9,228 nucleotides of DNA from NCBI GenBank assembly GCA_031258055.1, contig JAIRNM010000093.1, positions 1 to 9,228 of the forward strand, written 5' to 3'. A program made the translations under genes and the position numbers. This document shows, in pieces, positions 1 to 7,286 of the stretch. The notes beneath the pieces were generated by a model. The model did not search any database, was not told the origin of the DNA, and saw only the letters and a list, made by a program, of their open reading frames with translations. The first letter of the stretch is position 1, and the number at the start of each line of letters is the position of its first letter. This stretch comes from Bifidobacteriaceae bacterium. GTDB lineage: Bacteria; Actinomycetota; Actinomycetes; Actinomycetales; WQXJ01.

Positions 1-343
1 GCACCAACGGCGCCGTATTCGACCCATACACCGCCTTCTGGCCATCCAACACCACCCCATCCAACGTAAACAACCCACCACCCGAAACCGACACCAAAGC
101 AAACCCCAAACCACCACGCGAAACCGTGAACTCATCCGGATCAGACGACAACGAATCAGGTTTCAGCCTCATCCGCCTGCCCGCAGCGACCACAGCCCCC
201 GAAGTCGCCGTCAGATCCGTCATCAGGTACACGGTGGCTACGGTCGGCGCAACGCTGAAAGCGTATGGCAGCGTGGCAAACGGCTTGTCCCTTGTCCCTT
301 TACCGGTGTAATCACTGCCCGCGGCGGACACATAGAGGGAGAC
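1..343 (-). repeat. Beta-helix module 7, truncated by the window edge (residues 2163-2276)
   Basis: The header is LYVSAAGSDYTG with GTRDKPFATL. It is followed by the usual header strand (VATVYLMTDL) and the FTLDGVVLDGQK segment that precedes the first rung in the other modules. The window ends before any rung, so at least one more helix, and probably more protein, lies to the left. Confidence 0.75.
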
Positions 344-3300
344 GCCGGGACGATTCAGCACATACTGGGTGGTGCCCAGGGTGATCACAGCTAGCCCGCC
401 ACCAGCCCATTGGTAGCGGGCGGCTTCGGCATCGTCGACCGGTGCGCCCCCAGACTTGTTCGCGATCATCTCGTTTGTCGCCAGGTCGGCGCGGCCTTCA
501 ACGTTGATGCGGGCGGCAGCGTCAAGGTCGCCTTGTTGGGCGATCACTACACCGGTTCCCAGGTAGATGCCGTTGTCGGTGCCGTCCACACCGATAAGGG
601 CTTTGCCGGAGACGGTCACCGCACCGGCTGTCACATAGACCCCGCCGCCGTTGACCGTCGCTGTGTTGGAACTGATTTGGCCGCCGGACATTGTCAAAGC
701 GGCGCCCGCGCCGTTCAGGAACACGCCGCCGCCGTTGACCGTCGAGTCGTTGGCGCTGATTTCGCCACCCGTGACGGTCATCACTGACCGCGCGGTGGCT
801 GAAGAAGACCGGAGGTAAATGCCGCCGCCCCCCTCGCCGAGAGCACCAGCAGCATTGTTAGTCAGCGCACCGCTTTGCAGGGTGAAGGACGCGGTGGTGT
901 TGTTGGTCGCGTTGACCACATAGACCAGCGCCTCACTGCCCGCAACGGCGTCTTCTTTGGCGCCGTCTAGGATCGCATCGCGCCAGGTCAGGCTGCCGCC
1001 TGAGTTGACCTGGACCAGGTTGCCCGCCAGGTCCGCCGCCCGTTTGACCACCGGCGCCTGGTTCAAGGATTGCGGGTCGGCTTGCACGGTGATGTTCTTC
1101 CCGCTGGTCACCACCGCTGTAGCGGGGACGGCGATGTCATCCATCACGTACACCGTGACGGCGGTGCCTGCGGCGGCCAAACCGAAAGCGTGCGACAAGG
1201 TCTTGACCGGGTTGTCGCGGGTCCCGTCGCCGGTTGAGTCGCTGCCAGTGTTGCTGACATACAGTTCGGCGACGCCTGTCAACACATATTGGGCGCCGGT
1301 GGACGAGGGCGCTACTTTGACATTCGTGCTGGGCCAGAGATAGCGGTCAGCCTCGGCCGTGCTCACGCCGGAGCCGCCGGTCTTATCCGCGATCACGGTA
1401 CTAGCGGCAGCGCCAACTTTGCCTTCCAACACGACCAGCGCGGACGCTCCCAGGTCGGATGTCTGTTTGATGGTGTAAGAAGCAGGCAGCCACACCCCGT
1501 TGTCGGTTACGGCCGTCCCAAGTTTGATGTTGCCGCCGACCCGCAGCAACTCGGTCGCGGGATAAGACCCGCCGAAGCCAACCGCCGCGCCGTGCCCATT
1601 CGTGCCGGTCAGGGTATTCCCGGTAACGGTCCCACCGGTCAGGTTGATCACCGCCGCCGTCCCGGTGTTAGCGGCTGTGCCGACGAACGCCCCACCGCCG
1701 TTGACTGCGCTGTTATTGGCGAGTTGGCCACCAGTGAGGTTGAAGACCGTCCCAACACCGTTCAGATAGACGCCACCACCATTAGCCGTTGCCGTGTTCC
1801 CGGAGATCTCCCCGCCAGACACCGTCGCCGCCGCGCCGTTGCCCGTCACATACAGACCGCCGCCGCTGCCGCCCGCCGTGTTGCCGCTGACCTGACCGCC
1901 AGACACTGTCAGTACCGCCAGCGCCCCGCTCAGATACACCCCACCGCCAGGGCCCGATGCCGTGTTGCCGCTGATCTCCCCTCCAGCCACCGTGACCGCC
2001 GCCCGGGCGGTCGTCGAATTCGACTGGGCGTAGACGCCGCCACCACCGCTAGCGGCGTTGTTGGTCAAAGCCCCGCTTTTCAATGTGAACGACGCAGTCG
2101 TGTTGTTGGTAGCACTCAACACATACACCAGCGCCTCACTGTTCGTGATGCTGTCTTGTTTAGCGCCGTCCAAGATCACGTCTTGCCAGGTCAAGCTGCC
2201 GCCCGACTCAACCCGGACCAGGTTGCCGGCCAAGCCGTCACGGGTGGCGCTGGGTGCCGGGTTGGACGAATCCGGGTCGGCCAGCACACTGATGGTCTTC
2301 CCGCTGGTCACAGTCGCCAGCGCCGCGACTTTGATGTCATCCATCACATAAACCTTGGTTTCCACCCCGGCGACATTCGAGGCTGCCGTAAACGCCTTGG
2401 CCAGCGAAGCGAACGGTCTGGTTTGGGTGCCCAGGCCGTTGGCGTCATCGCCCGTAGCGGACACATAGAACTCCGGGGCGCCGGTCAGGATATAGGAGGA
2501 TGGCGTCGAGGCGGTCACCGCCAATCCGTTGCCCGGCTGCCAAAGGTACTGGGCCGCCTCAGCTTCGCTGACATCAGCCCCGGTCTTCGCCACCACCTGC
2601 GTGTTGAACTGGGCGTTCAGTTTCCCTTCAATGTTCACCCGCGCGTCAGCGTCAGTGAACGAGCCCGACTGGTTGATGTTGTAACCGCTAGGCAGGTAGA
2701 CGCCGTTGTCGCCATCATCCACCCCGACCTTGACCGAACCGCCCACCGTCAACGACTGGCCGGTGTAAGTGCCGTAATAGCCGACCGCCGCGCCCCGGCC
2801 CGCCGGAGCAGTCAAAGTGTTCCCCGTCAGCGTGCCACCAGTCAACGTGGCCCTGGCTGTGGCCGTGTTGATGTTGTTGGTGTAGAAGTAGATACCCGCT
2901 CCGTTCAACGCTTGGTTGAATTTGACCTCACCGCCGGTCAGGGTGAAACTCGCCAGCGAGTTCGCGGTGGTGGCGTAGACCAGCACCCCGCCGCCGGCCG
3001 ACAAGGACCCTGAGGTGGTGGCCACTTGGTTCGCCTCAATCACGCCGCCGGACATGATTGCCGTGGACTGCCCAGCGCTGGTCGCGTACACCACCACACC
3101 ACCGCCGCCGTTCGCCGCCGCCTGGTTGGATTTGATCTCGCCACCGGTGATATTCAAATAGGTCCGGGCATTGGAGTTGTTCGCGTTCACCCAGATGCCG
3201 CCGCCGTTGGCGGTCGCGCTGTTCCCACTGATCGAACCGCCCTCGACGTTGACGGTCGTGGTAGCGCCCGATTGCGTCGCGTAACCGCATACAGCACCAC

Positions 3301-6300
3301 CATCGGCGGCGGTGTTCCCGGACAACTCCCCGCCGCTGATCGTCAGCGTCGCGCTAGCGCCAGCCGCTGACATTAACGCGTAGATCGCGCCGCCATTCGT
3401 CACAGCCGTGTTCCCCGTGATCAGGCCATCCTGAACGGTGACACGAAGAGAGGCGTTAGCGATGGCGGAACCAGCGTGAATCGCGCCGCCATTACTGGCC
3501 CGGTTGTTGCGGAGCACGCCGCCCGTACCCAAAGTGAACTGCGCGGTCTGGGACGCCACCGACGGCTGCACGTACACCAGCGAAGACGTATTAGTCGTGT
3601 AGGTGCCCTTGGCGCCATCGACCACCAGGTTCTCCAACCGCAGACTCCCACCAGCGGCAATCTGGATCAACGCCACATTCGCGGCAGCCCGGGTCACCAC
3701 CGCCGGGTCGCCCGCCTTAGCCGGATCAGTGCGCAATACAATGTCCCGGCCAGACGCGACCACCGCCACCGCCGAATCCGGGATGTCATCCTTGACATTC
3801 ACTGTGGCCTGATCGGTCACCGAGACCGCCGCGAACGCCTTGGTCAAAGTGGCGAACGGGTTGTCTGACGTGCCGTCGCCGGCGCTGTCACTGCCCGCCT
3901 GGGCCACATACACGTCTTTTAGTCCATCCACCACATAGGTGTTATCAGCGGTCTGCGCCGCGATCTGCTGCGACAGGTTCGCCTGCCAGTAGTAGTGGAC
4001 CTCCTCCGCCACCGAGACGGTCCCGCCCGTCTTGGTCGCCACCAACGACCCGATCACACCGCTGGCCAGGTTCTCAACGTTGACACGAGCCGAGTCGTCC
4101 AAGTCGCCGTCCTGCGTGAAAGACGCGCCCGCCACCAGATAGACGCCGTTGTCCGTGTCGCTGGTCCCAAGCTGCGGGGCGCCGCTGACAGTCAACGAGG
4201 CGTTGCCCGTGGCCTGATAGACCCCACGCCCCAGACCGCTCGCCGTGTTACCCGTCACCTGGCCGCCCGTAAACACCGCCTGGGCGCCAGCGCCCGTGAT
4301 GTAAACACCGCCGCCGTTGGTCGCGCTATTGGCGGAAACCTCCCCGCCATCCATCTGGAAGAGCGCCTTGACGCTGCCCGCGGCCGTCACCCGCACGCCG
4401 CCGCCCACGCCAGCCGACTGGTTGCCGGTGATCTGGCCGCTCACCAGCGTGACAGAAGCCCCCGCGTTGGACGTCGCCGTCGCCATCACGGCGGAACTGG
4501 CCTGTGCCGTCCGCGCGCCTGTCACCGTTGCCCCATCTATGGTCACGGCCGCGGTCTGCCCCGAGACCGTGCCCCTGGCGCTGAGCACAGCGCCGGCGCT
4601 CGCCACCGCCTGATTGCCGTCCAACACCACATTGGCCACCGTCAGCGAGGCGTCCGCCACCGCCTCCAGCATGGTGCCGGTGAAACTGGCGTCACGTTTC
4701 ACCGTCCACGGGTCGCCGCCCTCGCTTTGAGAAACCAGGCGGGCTGTCTTGCCAGCGGCGAGAGTCGCGGCGGCTGTCACGACGGCATCGTCCAATAGCA
4801 CCACCCTGGCCGGGAGCCCGGCCTTGACCTCTGAGAACGCTTTCGTGACGGTCTGATAGGGCTGGCCCAGCGTGCCCCGTCCCGTCACATCACTGCCAGT
4901 CGATTTGACGTACAGGCTGGTCCAACCCTCCGCCAACACATAAGTATTAGCGTCAGTGTCCGGCGCCACATTGAACTCTTGCGTCAAGAAATATAGCCGC
5001 TCCGCTTCTGTGGTGTTCACCGTGGAGCCGCCCTGCTTAGTGGCAAGTAAATCGCCAACCTGCGGGGTGCCTGCCTTGCCCTCGATACAAATCAACGCTT
5101 GCGCGGGCAGGTCGTCCACGATTTCGATCACCTGGTCGGCGCCCAAATAGACCCCTTCTTCACCGCTCCTCTCGCCAATGACCACCTCGCCGCTGACCGC
5201 GATAGTTGAATTCACGCCATCCGGGCTAGACCCGAAAACATAGACCTCGCCACCGTTGAGGTTTGCCTTGTTCCCTTTTATGACAGTCCCGTCTTGGGCT
5301 TCTAACCGTCCACCCGAAACCACATTGACACCACCACCAGCCATCGCCGTGACGTTATTCCGGATCTCCACATCCTTGAGCGCCGCGGTCGCTTTCGTTT
5401 CCACAGTCAGCAACGACAACGAACTGGGCGTGTTGTTTCCATCCAACACCAGATTCTCTAACGTCAGCTTCGCGCCCGAGGTGGTGCGGACCATGTTGTC
5501 GGTGAAATCGGCCCCTGAACTATCCTTACCCCTTGACACCACCGCCGGGCTGGAACCGGCCGGCCAGGTCGCCACCGTGACATCGCCCTCCGAGAGCACC
5601 GCTGACGCGCGCTCCACCAAGTCAGACATCACATGAACGTTGGCCGTCACATTCTGACCGCGCGGGAGCTCTTGGAACACCCTGGTCAACGTCTCGAACG
5701 GCTTCCCCTGGGCGCCCGTGCCCTGGGTGTCCGACCCGTCCTTGTCGACGTAAAAGTCAGTCTGGTCAACCTCCAACGTGACATTCTGGCCGTCCTGACT
5801 GTCCGCGGCGGTCTTATAGGCAATTGTCTGCCAATGGAACGCTGCCACATCGCCGGGCGTCACTTGGCCCGCTCCTTGGTCCTTCGTGGCTATTACTGTG
5901 CCCACCCTCGCGTCCTGGCGGTTCTCAACGTTGATCCTCGCGCCGCTGTCTAACGGCCCTGTCTGCGAGATCGCATAGTTGCTGGACAAATAGACGCCGT
6001 TATCATCATCACTCGTGCCCAAACGGGGCGAACCCTCAACTTCCATGCCACCCGAAACGAAATAAACCCCACTGCCGCCACCCGTCGCCGTGTTGCCAGT
6101 GATTTCACCGCCGGTCATCCGGAAGTCCGCGTTACTCGCGCCCAGAATGTAAACGGCGCCACCAGAACCGCTCGTCGTATTGTTCACAATCGCGCCGCCC
6201 GTCATAACGAACTCGCCATAAACCATCACCGCTGATGCCGCCCCCGCCACCTCATTCCCGTCCAGCGTCACTGAATCCGCTAACGTCAACCGGCTGCCCG

Positions 6301-6829
6301 CCGCGATCGAAATCATATTGCCGGTGAAATCCGACCCATCCTCTTTGTGCCGCGTTATCCGTACATCACCGGGCGCATTGGCGGCCTTCGCCAACGTCAC
6401 CTGCCGCCCCGGGCTGCCACCCAAGTCCGCTACCGCCGTCAAATCCAGACTGTCCAAGACGAACACCGTCTGGCCGTCATCCACCTGCTCAAATGCCTCC
6501 GCCAATGTTTTCAGCGGATTAGTCTCGGTGCCAGCCGCGCTGTCATCACCCGTGGCGGAGACATAGATGTCCTCCCCGGGCAACGCCCCCGCGTCACCCA
6601 CCGGAACCAATCCCACCAACACCAACAGCGCCGCCACCAGCCAACTGACCATTCCCCAAGCGCGCTTAGACATGATGCTGCCGTTAGCTAGCGCTATTGG
6701 ACCCAAGGCATGCCTCGGCATGGACCTATCACTAGCCAACGCGTTTCGCCCCAAGACCCGCTTGGGCGTGGCCTTGTCGCTGGCTAGCTCTATTCGGTTC
6801 CGTTTAGCTCCCGCTGCCCAGACACCCAT
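1..6829 (-). CDS. Giant secreted modular beta-helix repeat surface protein, partial (C-terminus beyond left edge)
   Basis: This frame is open from ATG at 6829 to the left edge, giving about 2276 residues with no stop seen on codon-by-codon reading. Residues 1-52 are a basic extension. Residues 53-82 look like a secretion signal (MSKRAW, a hydrophobic core, then AGA before LPGED). Residues 86 onward are seven consecutive modules, each with a header (YVSxxGSD, then GTxxxPFxTL), Gly/Asn/Thr-rich rungs such as GGEISGNTA followed by GGGVYL, and a closing block. Such rungs are typical of right-handed parallel beta-helix proteins (pectin-lyase-like fold, Chlamydia Pmp-like GGA/xxN repeats). No catalytic site is recognisable, so an adhesin or surface-layer role is inferred. 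Only two cysteines were read (one in module 2, one in module 4). ATG 6829 is preferred for its AGGGAG ribosome site. ATG 6673 gives a conventional signal peptide, ATG 6721 and ATG 6937 are also in frame, and an upstream stop at 6941-6943 limits extension. A wall anchor would be expected outside the window. Confidence 0.93.
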   Translation of the reverse strand, partial: MGVWAAGAKRNRIELASDKATPKRVLGRNALASDRSMPRHALGPIALANGSIMSKRAWGMVSWLVAALLVLVGLVPVGDAGALPGEDIYVSATGDDSAAGTETNPLKTLAEAFEQVDDGQTVFVLDSLDLTAVADLGGSPGRQVTLAKAANAPGDVRITRHKEDGSDFTGNMISIAAGSRLTLADSVTLDGNEVAGAASAVMVYGEFVMTGGAIVNNTTSGSGGAVYILGASNADFRMTGGEITGNTATGGGSGVYFVSGGMEVEGSPRLGTSDDDNGVYLSSNYAISQTGPLDSGARINVENRQDARVGTVIATKDQGAGQVTPGDVAAFHWQTIAYKTAADSQDGQNVTLEVDQTDFYVDKDGSDTQGTGAQGKPFETLTRVFQELPRGQNVTANVHVMSDLVERASAVLSEGDVTVATWPAGSSPAVVSRGKDSSGADFTDNMVRTTSGAKLTLENLVLDGNNTPSSLSLLTVETKATAALKDVEIRNNVTAMAGGGVNVVSGGRLEAQDGTVIKGNKANLNGGEVYVFGSSPDGVNSTIAVSGEVVIGERSGEEGVYLGADQVIEIVDDLPAQALICIEGKAGTPQVGDLLATKQGGSTVNTTEAERLYFLTQEFNVAPDTDANTYVLAEGWTSLYVKSTGSDVTGRGTLGQPYQTVTKAFSEVKAGLPARVVLLDDAVVTAAATLAAGKTARLVSQSEGGDPWTVKRDASFTGTMLEAVADASLTVANVVLDGNQAVASAGAVLSARGTVSGQTAAVTIDGATVTGARTAQASSAVMATATSNAGASVTLVSGQITGNQSAGVGGGVRVTAAGSVKALFQMDGGEVSANSATNGGGVYITGAGAQAVFTGGQVTGNTASGLGRGVYQATGNASLTVSGAPQLGTSDTDNGVYLVAGASFTQDGDLDDSARVNVENLASGVIGSLVATKTGGTVSVAEEVHYYWQANLSQQIAAQTADNTYVVDGLKDVYVAQAGSDSAGDGTSDNPFATLTKAFAAVSVTDQATVNVKDDIPDSAVAVVASGRDIVLRTDPAKAGDPAVVTRAAANVALIQIAAGGSLRLENLVVDGAKGTYTTNTSSLVYVQPSVASQTAQFTLGTGGVLRNNRASNGGAIHAGSAIANASLRVTVQDGLITGNTAVTNGGAIYALMSAAGASATLTISGGELSGNTAADGGAVCGYATQSGATTTVNVEGGSISGNSATANGGGIWVNANNSNARTYLNITGGEIKSNQAAANGGGGVVVYATSAGQSTAIMSGGVIEANQVATTSGSLSAGGGVLVYATTANSLASFTLTGGEVKFNQALNGAGIYFYTNNINTATARATLTGGTLTGNTLTAPAGRGAAVGYYGTYTGQSLTVGGSVKVGVDDGDNGVYLPSGYNINQSGSFTDADARVNIEGKLNAQFNTQVVAKTGADVSEAEAAQYLWQPGNGLAVTASTPSSYILTGAPEFYVSATGDDANGLGTQTRPFASLAKAFTAASNVAGVETKVYVMDDIKVAALATVTSGKTISVLADPDSSNPAPSATRDGLAGNLVRVESGGSLTWQDVILDGAKQDSITNSEALVYVLSATNNTTASFTLKSGALTNNAASGGGGVYAQSNSTTARAAVTVAGGEISGNTASGPGGGVYLSGALAVLTVSGGQVSGNTAGGSGGGLYVTGNGAAATVSGGEISGNTATANGGGVYLNGVGTVFNLTGGQLANNSAVNGGGAFVGTAANTGTAAVINLTGGTVTGNTLTGTNGHGAAVGFGGSYPATELLRVGGNIKLGTAVTDNGVWLPASYTIKQTSDLGASALVVLEGKVGAAASTVIADKTGGSGVSTAEADRYLWPSTNVKVAPSSTGAQYVLTGVAELYVSNTGSDSTGDGTRDNPVKTLSHAFGLAAAGTAVTVYVMDDIAVPATAVVTSGKNITVQADPQSLNQAPVVKRAADLAGNLVQVNSGGSLTWRDAILDGAKEDAVAGSEALVYVVNATNNTTASFTLQSGALTNNAAGALGEGGGGIYLRSSSATARSVMTVTGGEISANDSTVNGGGVFLNGAGAALTMSGGQISSNTATVNGGGVYVTAGAVTVSGKALIGVDGTDNGIYLGTGVVIAQQGDLDAAARINVEGRADLATNEMIANKSGGAPVDDAEAARYQWAGGGLAVITLGTTQYVLNRPGVSLYVSAAGSDYTGKGTRDKPFATLPYAFSVAPTVATVYLMTDLTATSGAVVAAGRRMRLKPDSLSSDPDEFTVSRGGLGFALVSVSGGGLFTLDGVVLDGQKAVYGSNTAPLV
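344..1270 (-). repeat. Beta-helix module 6 (residues 1854-2162)
   Basis: The header is LYVSNTGSDSTG with GTRDNPVKTL. Three rungs follow (GGGGIYL, GGGVFL and GGGVYV endings). The closing block is IGVDGTDNGIYL, ARINVEG and AEAARYQW. It shares the sequences DGAK, SEALVYV and ATNNTTASFTL with module 5, but has roughly three fewer rungs. Confidence 0.8.
1271..2476 (-). repeat. Beta-helix module 5 (residues 1452-1853)
   Basis: The header is FYVSATGDDANG with GTQTRPFASL. About six rungs follow (GEISGNTASGPGGGVYL and relatives). The closing block is LGTAVTDNGVWL, VVLEGK and AEADRYLW. The first half is closely related to module 6: over a 51-residue block (2051-2203 against 848-1000) 41 residues are identical. 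Confidence 0.8.
2477..3919 (-). repeat. Beta-helix module 4 (residues 971-1451), longest
   Basis: The header is VYVAQAGSDSAG with GTSDNPFATL. About eight rungs follow, including GGAIH, GGAIY, GGAVCGY, GGGIWV, GGGVVV, GGGVLV and GAGIYF endings. The closing block is VGVDDGDNGVYL, ARVNIEG and EAAQYLWQ. The 481-residue length, against 271-402 for the other complete modules, comes from extra rungs rather than from a longer header or closing block. Confidence 0.8.
3920..4921 (-). repeat. Beta-helix module 3 (residues 637-970)
   Basis: The header is LYVKSTGSDVTG with GQPYQTV. Three good rungs follow (GQITGNQSAG with GGGVRV, GGEVSANSATNGGGVYI, GGQVTGNTASG with GRGVY). They are preceded by an Ala/Thr/Val-rich stretch with weaker periodicity (VTIDGATVTG, ASVTLV). 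The closing block is LGTSDTDNGVYL, DDSARVNVEN and EEVHYYWQ. Length is 334 residues. Confidence 0.8.
4922..5761 (-). repeat. Beta-helix module 2 (residues 357-636)
   Basis: The header is FYVDKDGSDTQ with GKPFETL. The central part has the least regular rungs (DVEIRNNVTA with GGGVNV, and VIKGNKANLNGG with EVYV). The closing block is degenerate: GEEGVYLGADQ replaces the LGTSDxDNGVYL form, and LICIEGK carries a cysteine. It ends with TEAERLYFL. Length is 280 residues. Confidence 0.75.
5762..6574 (-). repeat. Beta-helix module 1 (residues 86-356)
   Basis: The header is IYVSATGDDS with GTETNPLKTL. The module has two clear rungs (MTGGAIVNN with GGAVYI, and MTGGEITGN with GSGVYF). It closes with LGTSDDDNGVYL, ARINVE and AAFHWQ. 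At 271 residues it is the shortest complete module, and its header has drifted most from the consensus (PLKTL instead of PFATL). Confidence 0.8.
6584..6673 (-). other. Signal peptide of the giant protein
   Basis: Counted from ATG 6673, the sequence begins MSKRAW, then has an uninterrupted hydrophobic stretch of about 20 residues (W58 to V77 in the long numbering), followed by GDAGA. An A-x-A type cleavage after residue 82 would leave LPGED as the mature N-terminus. This reads as a complete classical Sec signal on its own. It is the reason the true start is uncertain: the 52 residues between ATG 6829 and this point would make the n-region unusually long. No good Shine-Dalgarno sequence lies before ATG 6673. 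Confidence 0.8.
6644..6787 (-). repeat. Three 48-bp tandem units at the 5' end of the giant gene
   Basis: Read in the gene's frame, three consecutive 16-residue units begin LASDKATPKR, LASDRSMPRH and LANGSIMSKR. Units 6740-6787 and 6692-6739 match at 31 of 48 bases by hand count. Unit 6644-6691 is more diverged (about 23 of 48 without gaps) and merges into the signal peptide. A partial fourth copy (CGAATAGAG before CTAGCC) precedes them. Each unit carries a palindromic core with CTTGGG-like arms: the core at 6750-6766 has perfect 6-bp arms, 6706-6715 is AGGCATGCCT and 6658-6667 is AAGCGCGCTT. Core spacing is 47-48 bp. The units could be coding repeats of the N-terminal extension or DNA-level operator repeats. 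Confidence 0.6.
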
Positions 6830-6837
6830 GGCATATG

Positions 6838-6843
6838 CTCCCT
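6838..6843 (-). promoter_or_regulatory. Ribosome-binding site for the giant gene (start at 6829)
   Basis: On the minus strand AGGGAG lies 8 nt before ATG 6829, a near-ideal Shine-Dalgarno spacing. The alternative in-frame starts are weaker: 6673 has no purine-rich site at the right distance, 6721 has only AGG too close to the start, and 6937 has only a weak GGATGA. This is the main argument for the longer N-terminus. Confidence 0.6.
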
Positions 6844-6906
6844 GCTGTGAAGGTCGCCGAATCACCGACGGCCACCCCGGAACCCCGGTAGGCGACCACC
6901 AGACTG

Positions 6907-6923
6907 TTATTAGGCATACCTTA
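6907..6923 (-). promoter_or_regulatory. Weak promoter/operator candidate for the giant gene
   Basis: Read on the minus strand, TAAGGTATGCCTAA is a 14-bp imperfect palindrome (two of seven pairs broken) that runs into TAATAA, a possible -10 box. An ATGACC about 19 bp upstream is a poor -35. The AGGTATGCCT core partly resembles half of a DtxR/IdeR iron box (TNAGGTNAGNCT) but does not match the whole site. It lies about 80 bp before ATG 6829. Confidence 0.25.
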
Positions 6924-7073
6924 CTCGCTAAGGTCATGCGTCATCCGGAGACAGCCAGTCGTTGCACGTAGTAGTGACTATCTAACGCGATCTGGACATC
7001 CCATATTCCGCGATGTTGCGAATAGCCCACTATCTGAGCAGCCCGGCCAGGCCGACGTTCCTCCCTGGCCTAC

Positions 7074-7140
7074 GCTCGAGTCATCCCGCGCGAAAGTGAC
7101 GCGGGGCCGCCGGCGCAGGATGACGCGGGGCCGCTCGAGT
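7074..7140. repeat. GC-rich intergenic repeat cluster
   Basis: GCTCGAGT occurs at both 7074-7081 and 7133-7140. Between them TGACGCGGGGCCG is directly repeated (7097-7109 and 7121-7133). GTCATCC (7080-7086) is inverted as GGATGAC (7118-7124 region), and CCCGCG (7085-7090) pairs with CGCGGG (7100-7105). The bases CGCGCGGGATGAC, read on the minus strand, recur as CGCGCGGGATTAC at 9084-9096, and GTGACGCG is shared with 9102-9109. This looks like a small dispersed intergenic repeat of the GGGATGAC type. No transposase is present. Confidence 0.5.
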
Positions 7141-7233
7141 ATGGACAGCACACCCGAGCCCGCGGCATTCCAAAACATTTATGGCCCGCCAACACTCATT
7201 CAAGTTCATGCGAGAGTAGCATCGCGCCTTGTA

Positions 7234-7255
7234 GCGATGACCAACTGGTGATCGC
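7234..7255. promoter_or_regulatory. Near-perfect 22-bp palindrome, candidate operator of the lyase gene
   Basis: The left arm GCGATGACCA and right arm TGGTGATCGC are inverted repeats with 9 of 10 positions complementary and a 2-bp centre. The site ends 31 bp before the lyase ATG, where a repressor would block transcription. The half-site GGTGATCG recurs at 7278-7285, overlapping the ribosome-binding site. A GntR- or LacI-type regulator would fit the symmetry, but no regulator gene is in the window. It could instead form a hairpin in the mRNA leader. Confidence 0.5.
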
Positions 7256-7276
7256 GCAGACGCCCTGAGTTTCGAT

Positions 7277-7283
7277 AGGTGAT
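7277..7283 (+). promoter_or_regulatory. Ribosome-binding site of the PL7 gene
   Basis: AGGTGAT lies just before ATG 7287 (7 nt between AGG and the ATG), supporting this start although it leaves a long N-terminal region ahead of the hydrophobic signal segment. It overlaps the second copy of the GGTGATCG half-site. Confidence 0.6.
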
Positions 7284-7286
7284 CGT

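Larger units (their letters stand above)
6830..7286. other. Divergent intergenic region
   Basis: About 457 bp separate the starts of the two divergent genes. It contains the giant gene's ribosome site (6838-6843), an imperfect palindrome with a TAATAA-like box (6907-6923), a GC-rich cluster of direct and inverted repeats (7074-7140), a 22-bp palindrome (7234-7255) and the lyase ribosome site (7277-7283). Short frames here read as low-complexity Arg-rich sequence, and I support none as a gene. Confidence 0.7.

Noticed and set aside
1289..3013. A 574-codon plus-strand open frame opposite the giant gene
   Set aside because: It is the antisense of the Gly/Thr/Asn-rich beta-helix repeats. Its product is an Arg/His/Ala-rich sequence without domains, and the minus-strand frame has coherent repeats across the same bases.
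3995..4798. A 267-codon plus-strand open frame
   Set aside because: Same reason: it mirrors module 3 in antisense, with Arg/His-rich low-complexity translation and no ribosome site of note.
1..6574. Possibility that the giant beta-helix protein is itself an alginate lyase (PL6) or C5-epimerase
   Set aside because: Those enzymes share the beta-helix fold, but I see no catalytic motif. The modules are regular Gly/Asn/Thr repeats more like structural surface proteins. A profile search against PL6 and AlgE families would settle it.
6567..6971. A plus-strand frame with 16-residue repeats (LSLAN, LSLAS)
   Set aside because: The repeats are the reverse reading of the 48-bp tandem units. The minus-strand frame gives a signal peptide joined to the modular protein, so this one is a shadow.
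7074..7140. A CRISPR array or small RNA gene in the GC-rich repeat cluster
   Set aside because: There are only two direct copies with overlapping inverted parts, irregular spacing and no cas genes. It fits a dispersed intergenic repeat better.
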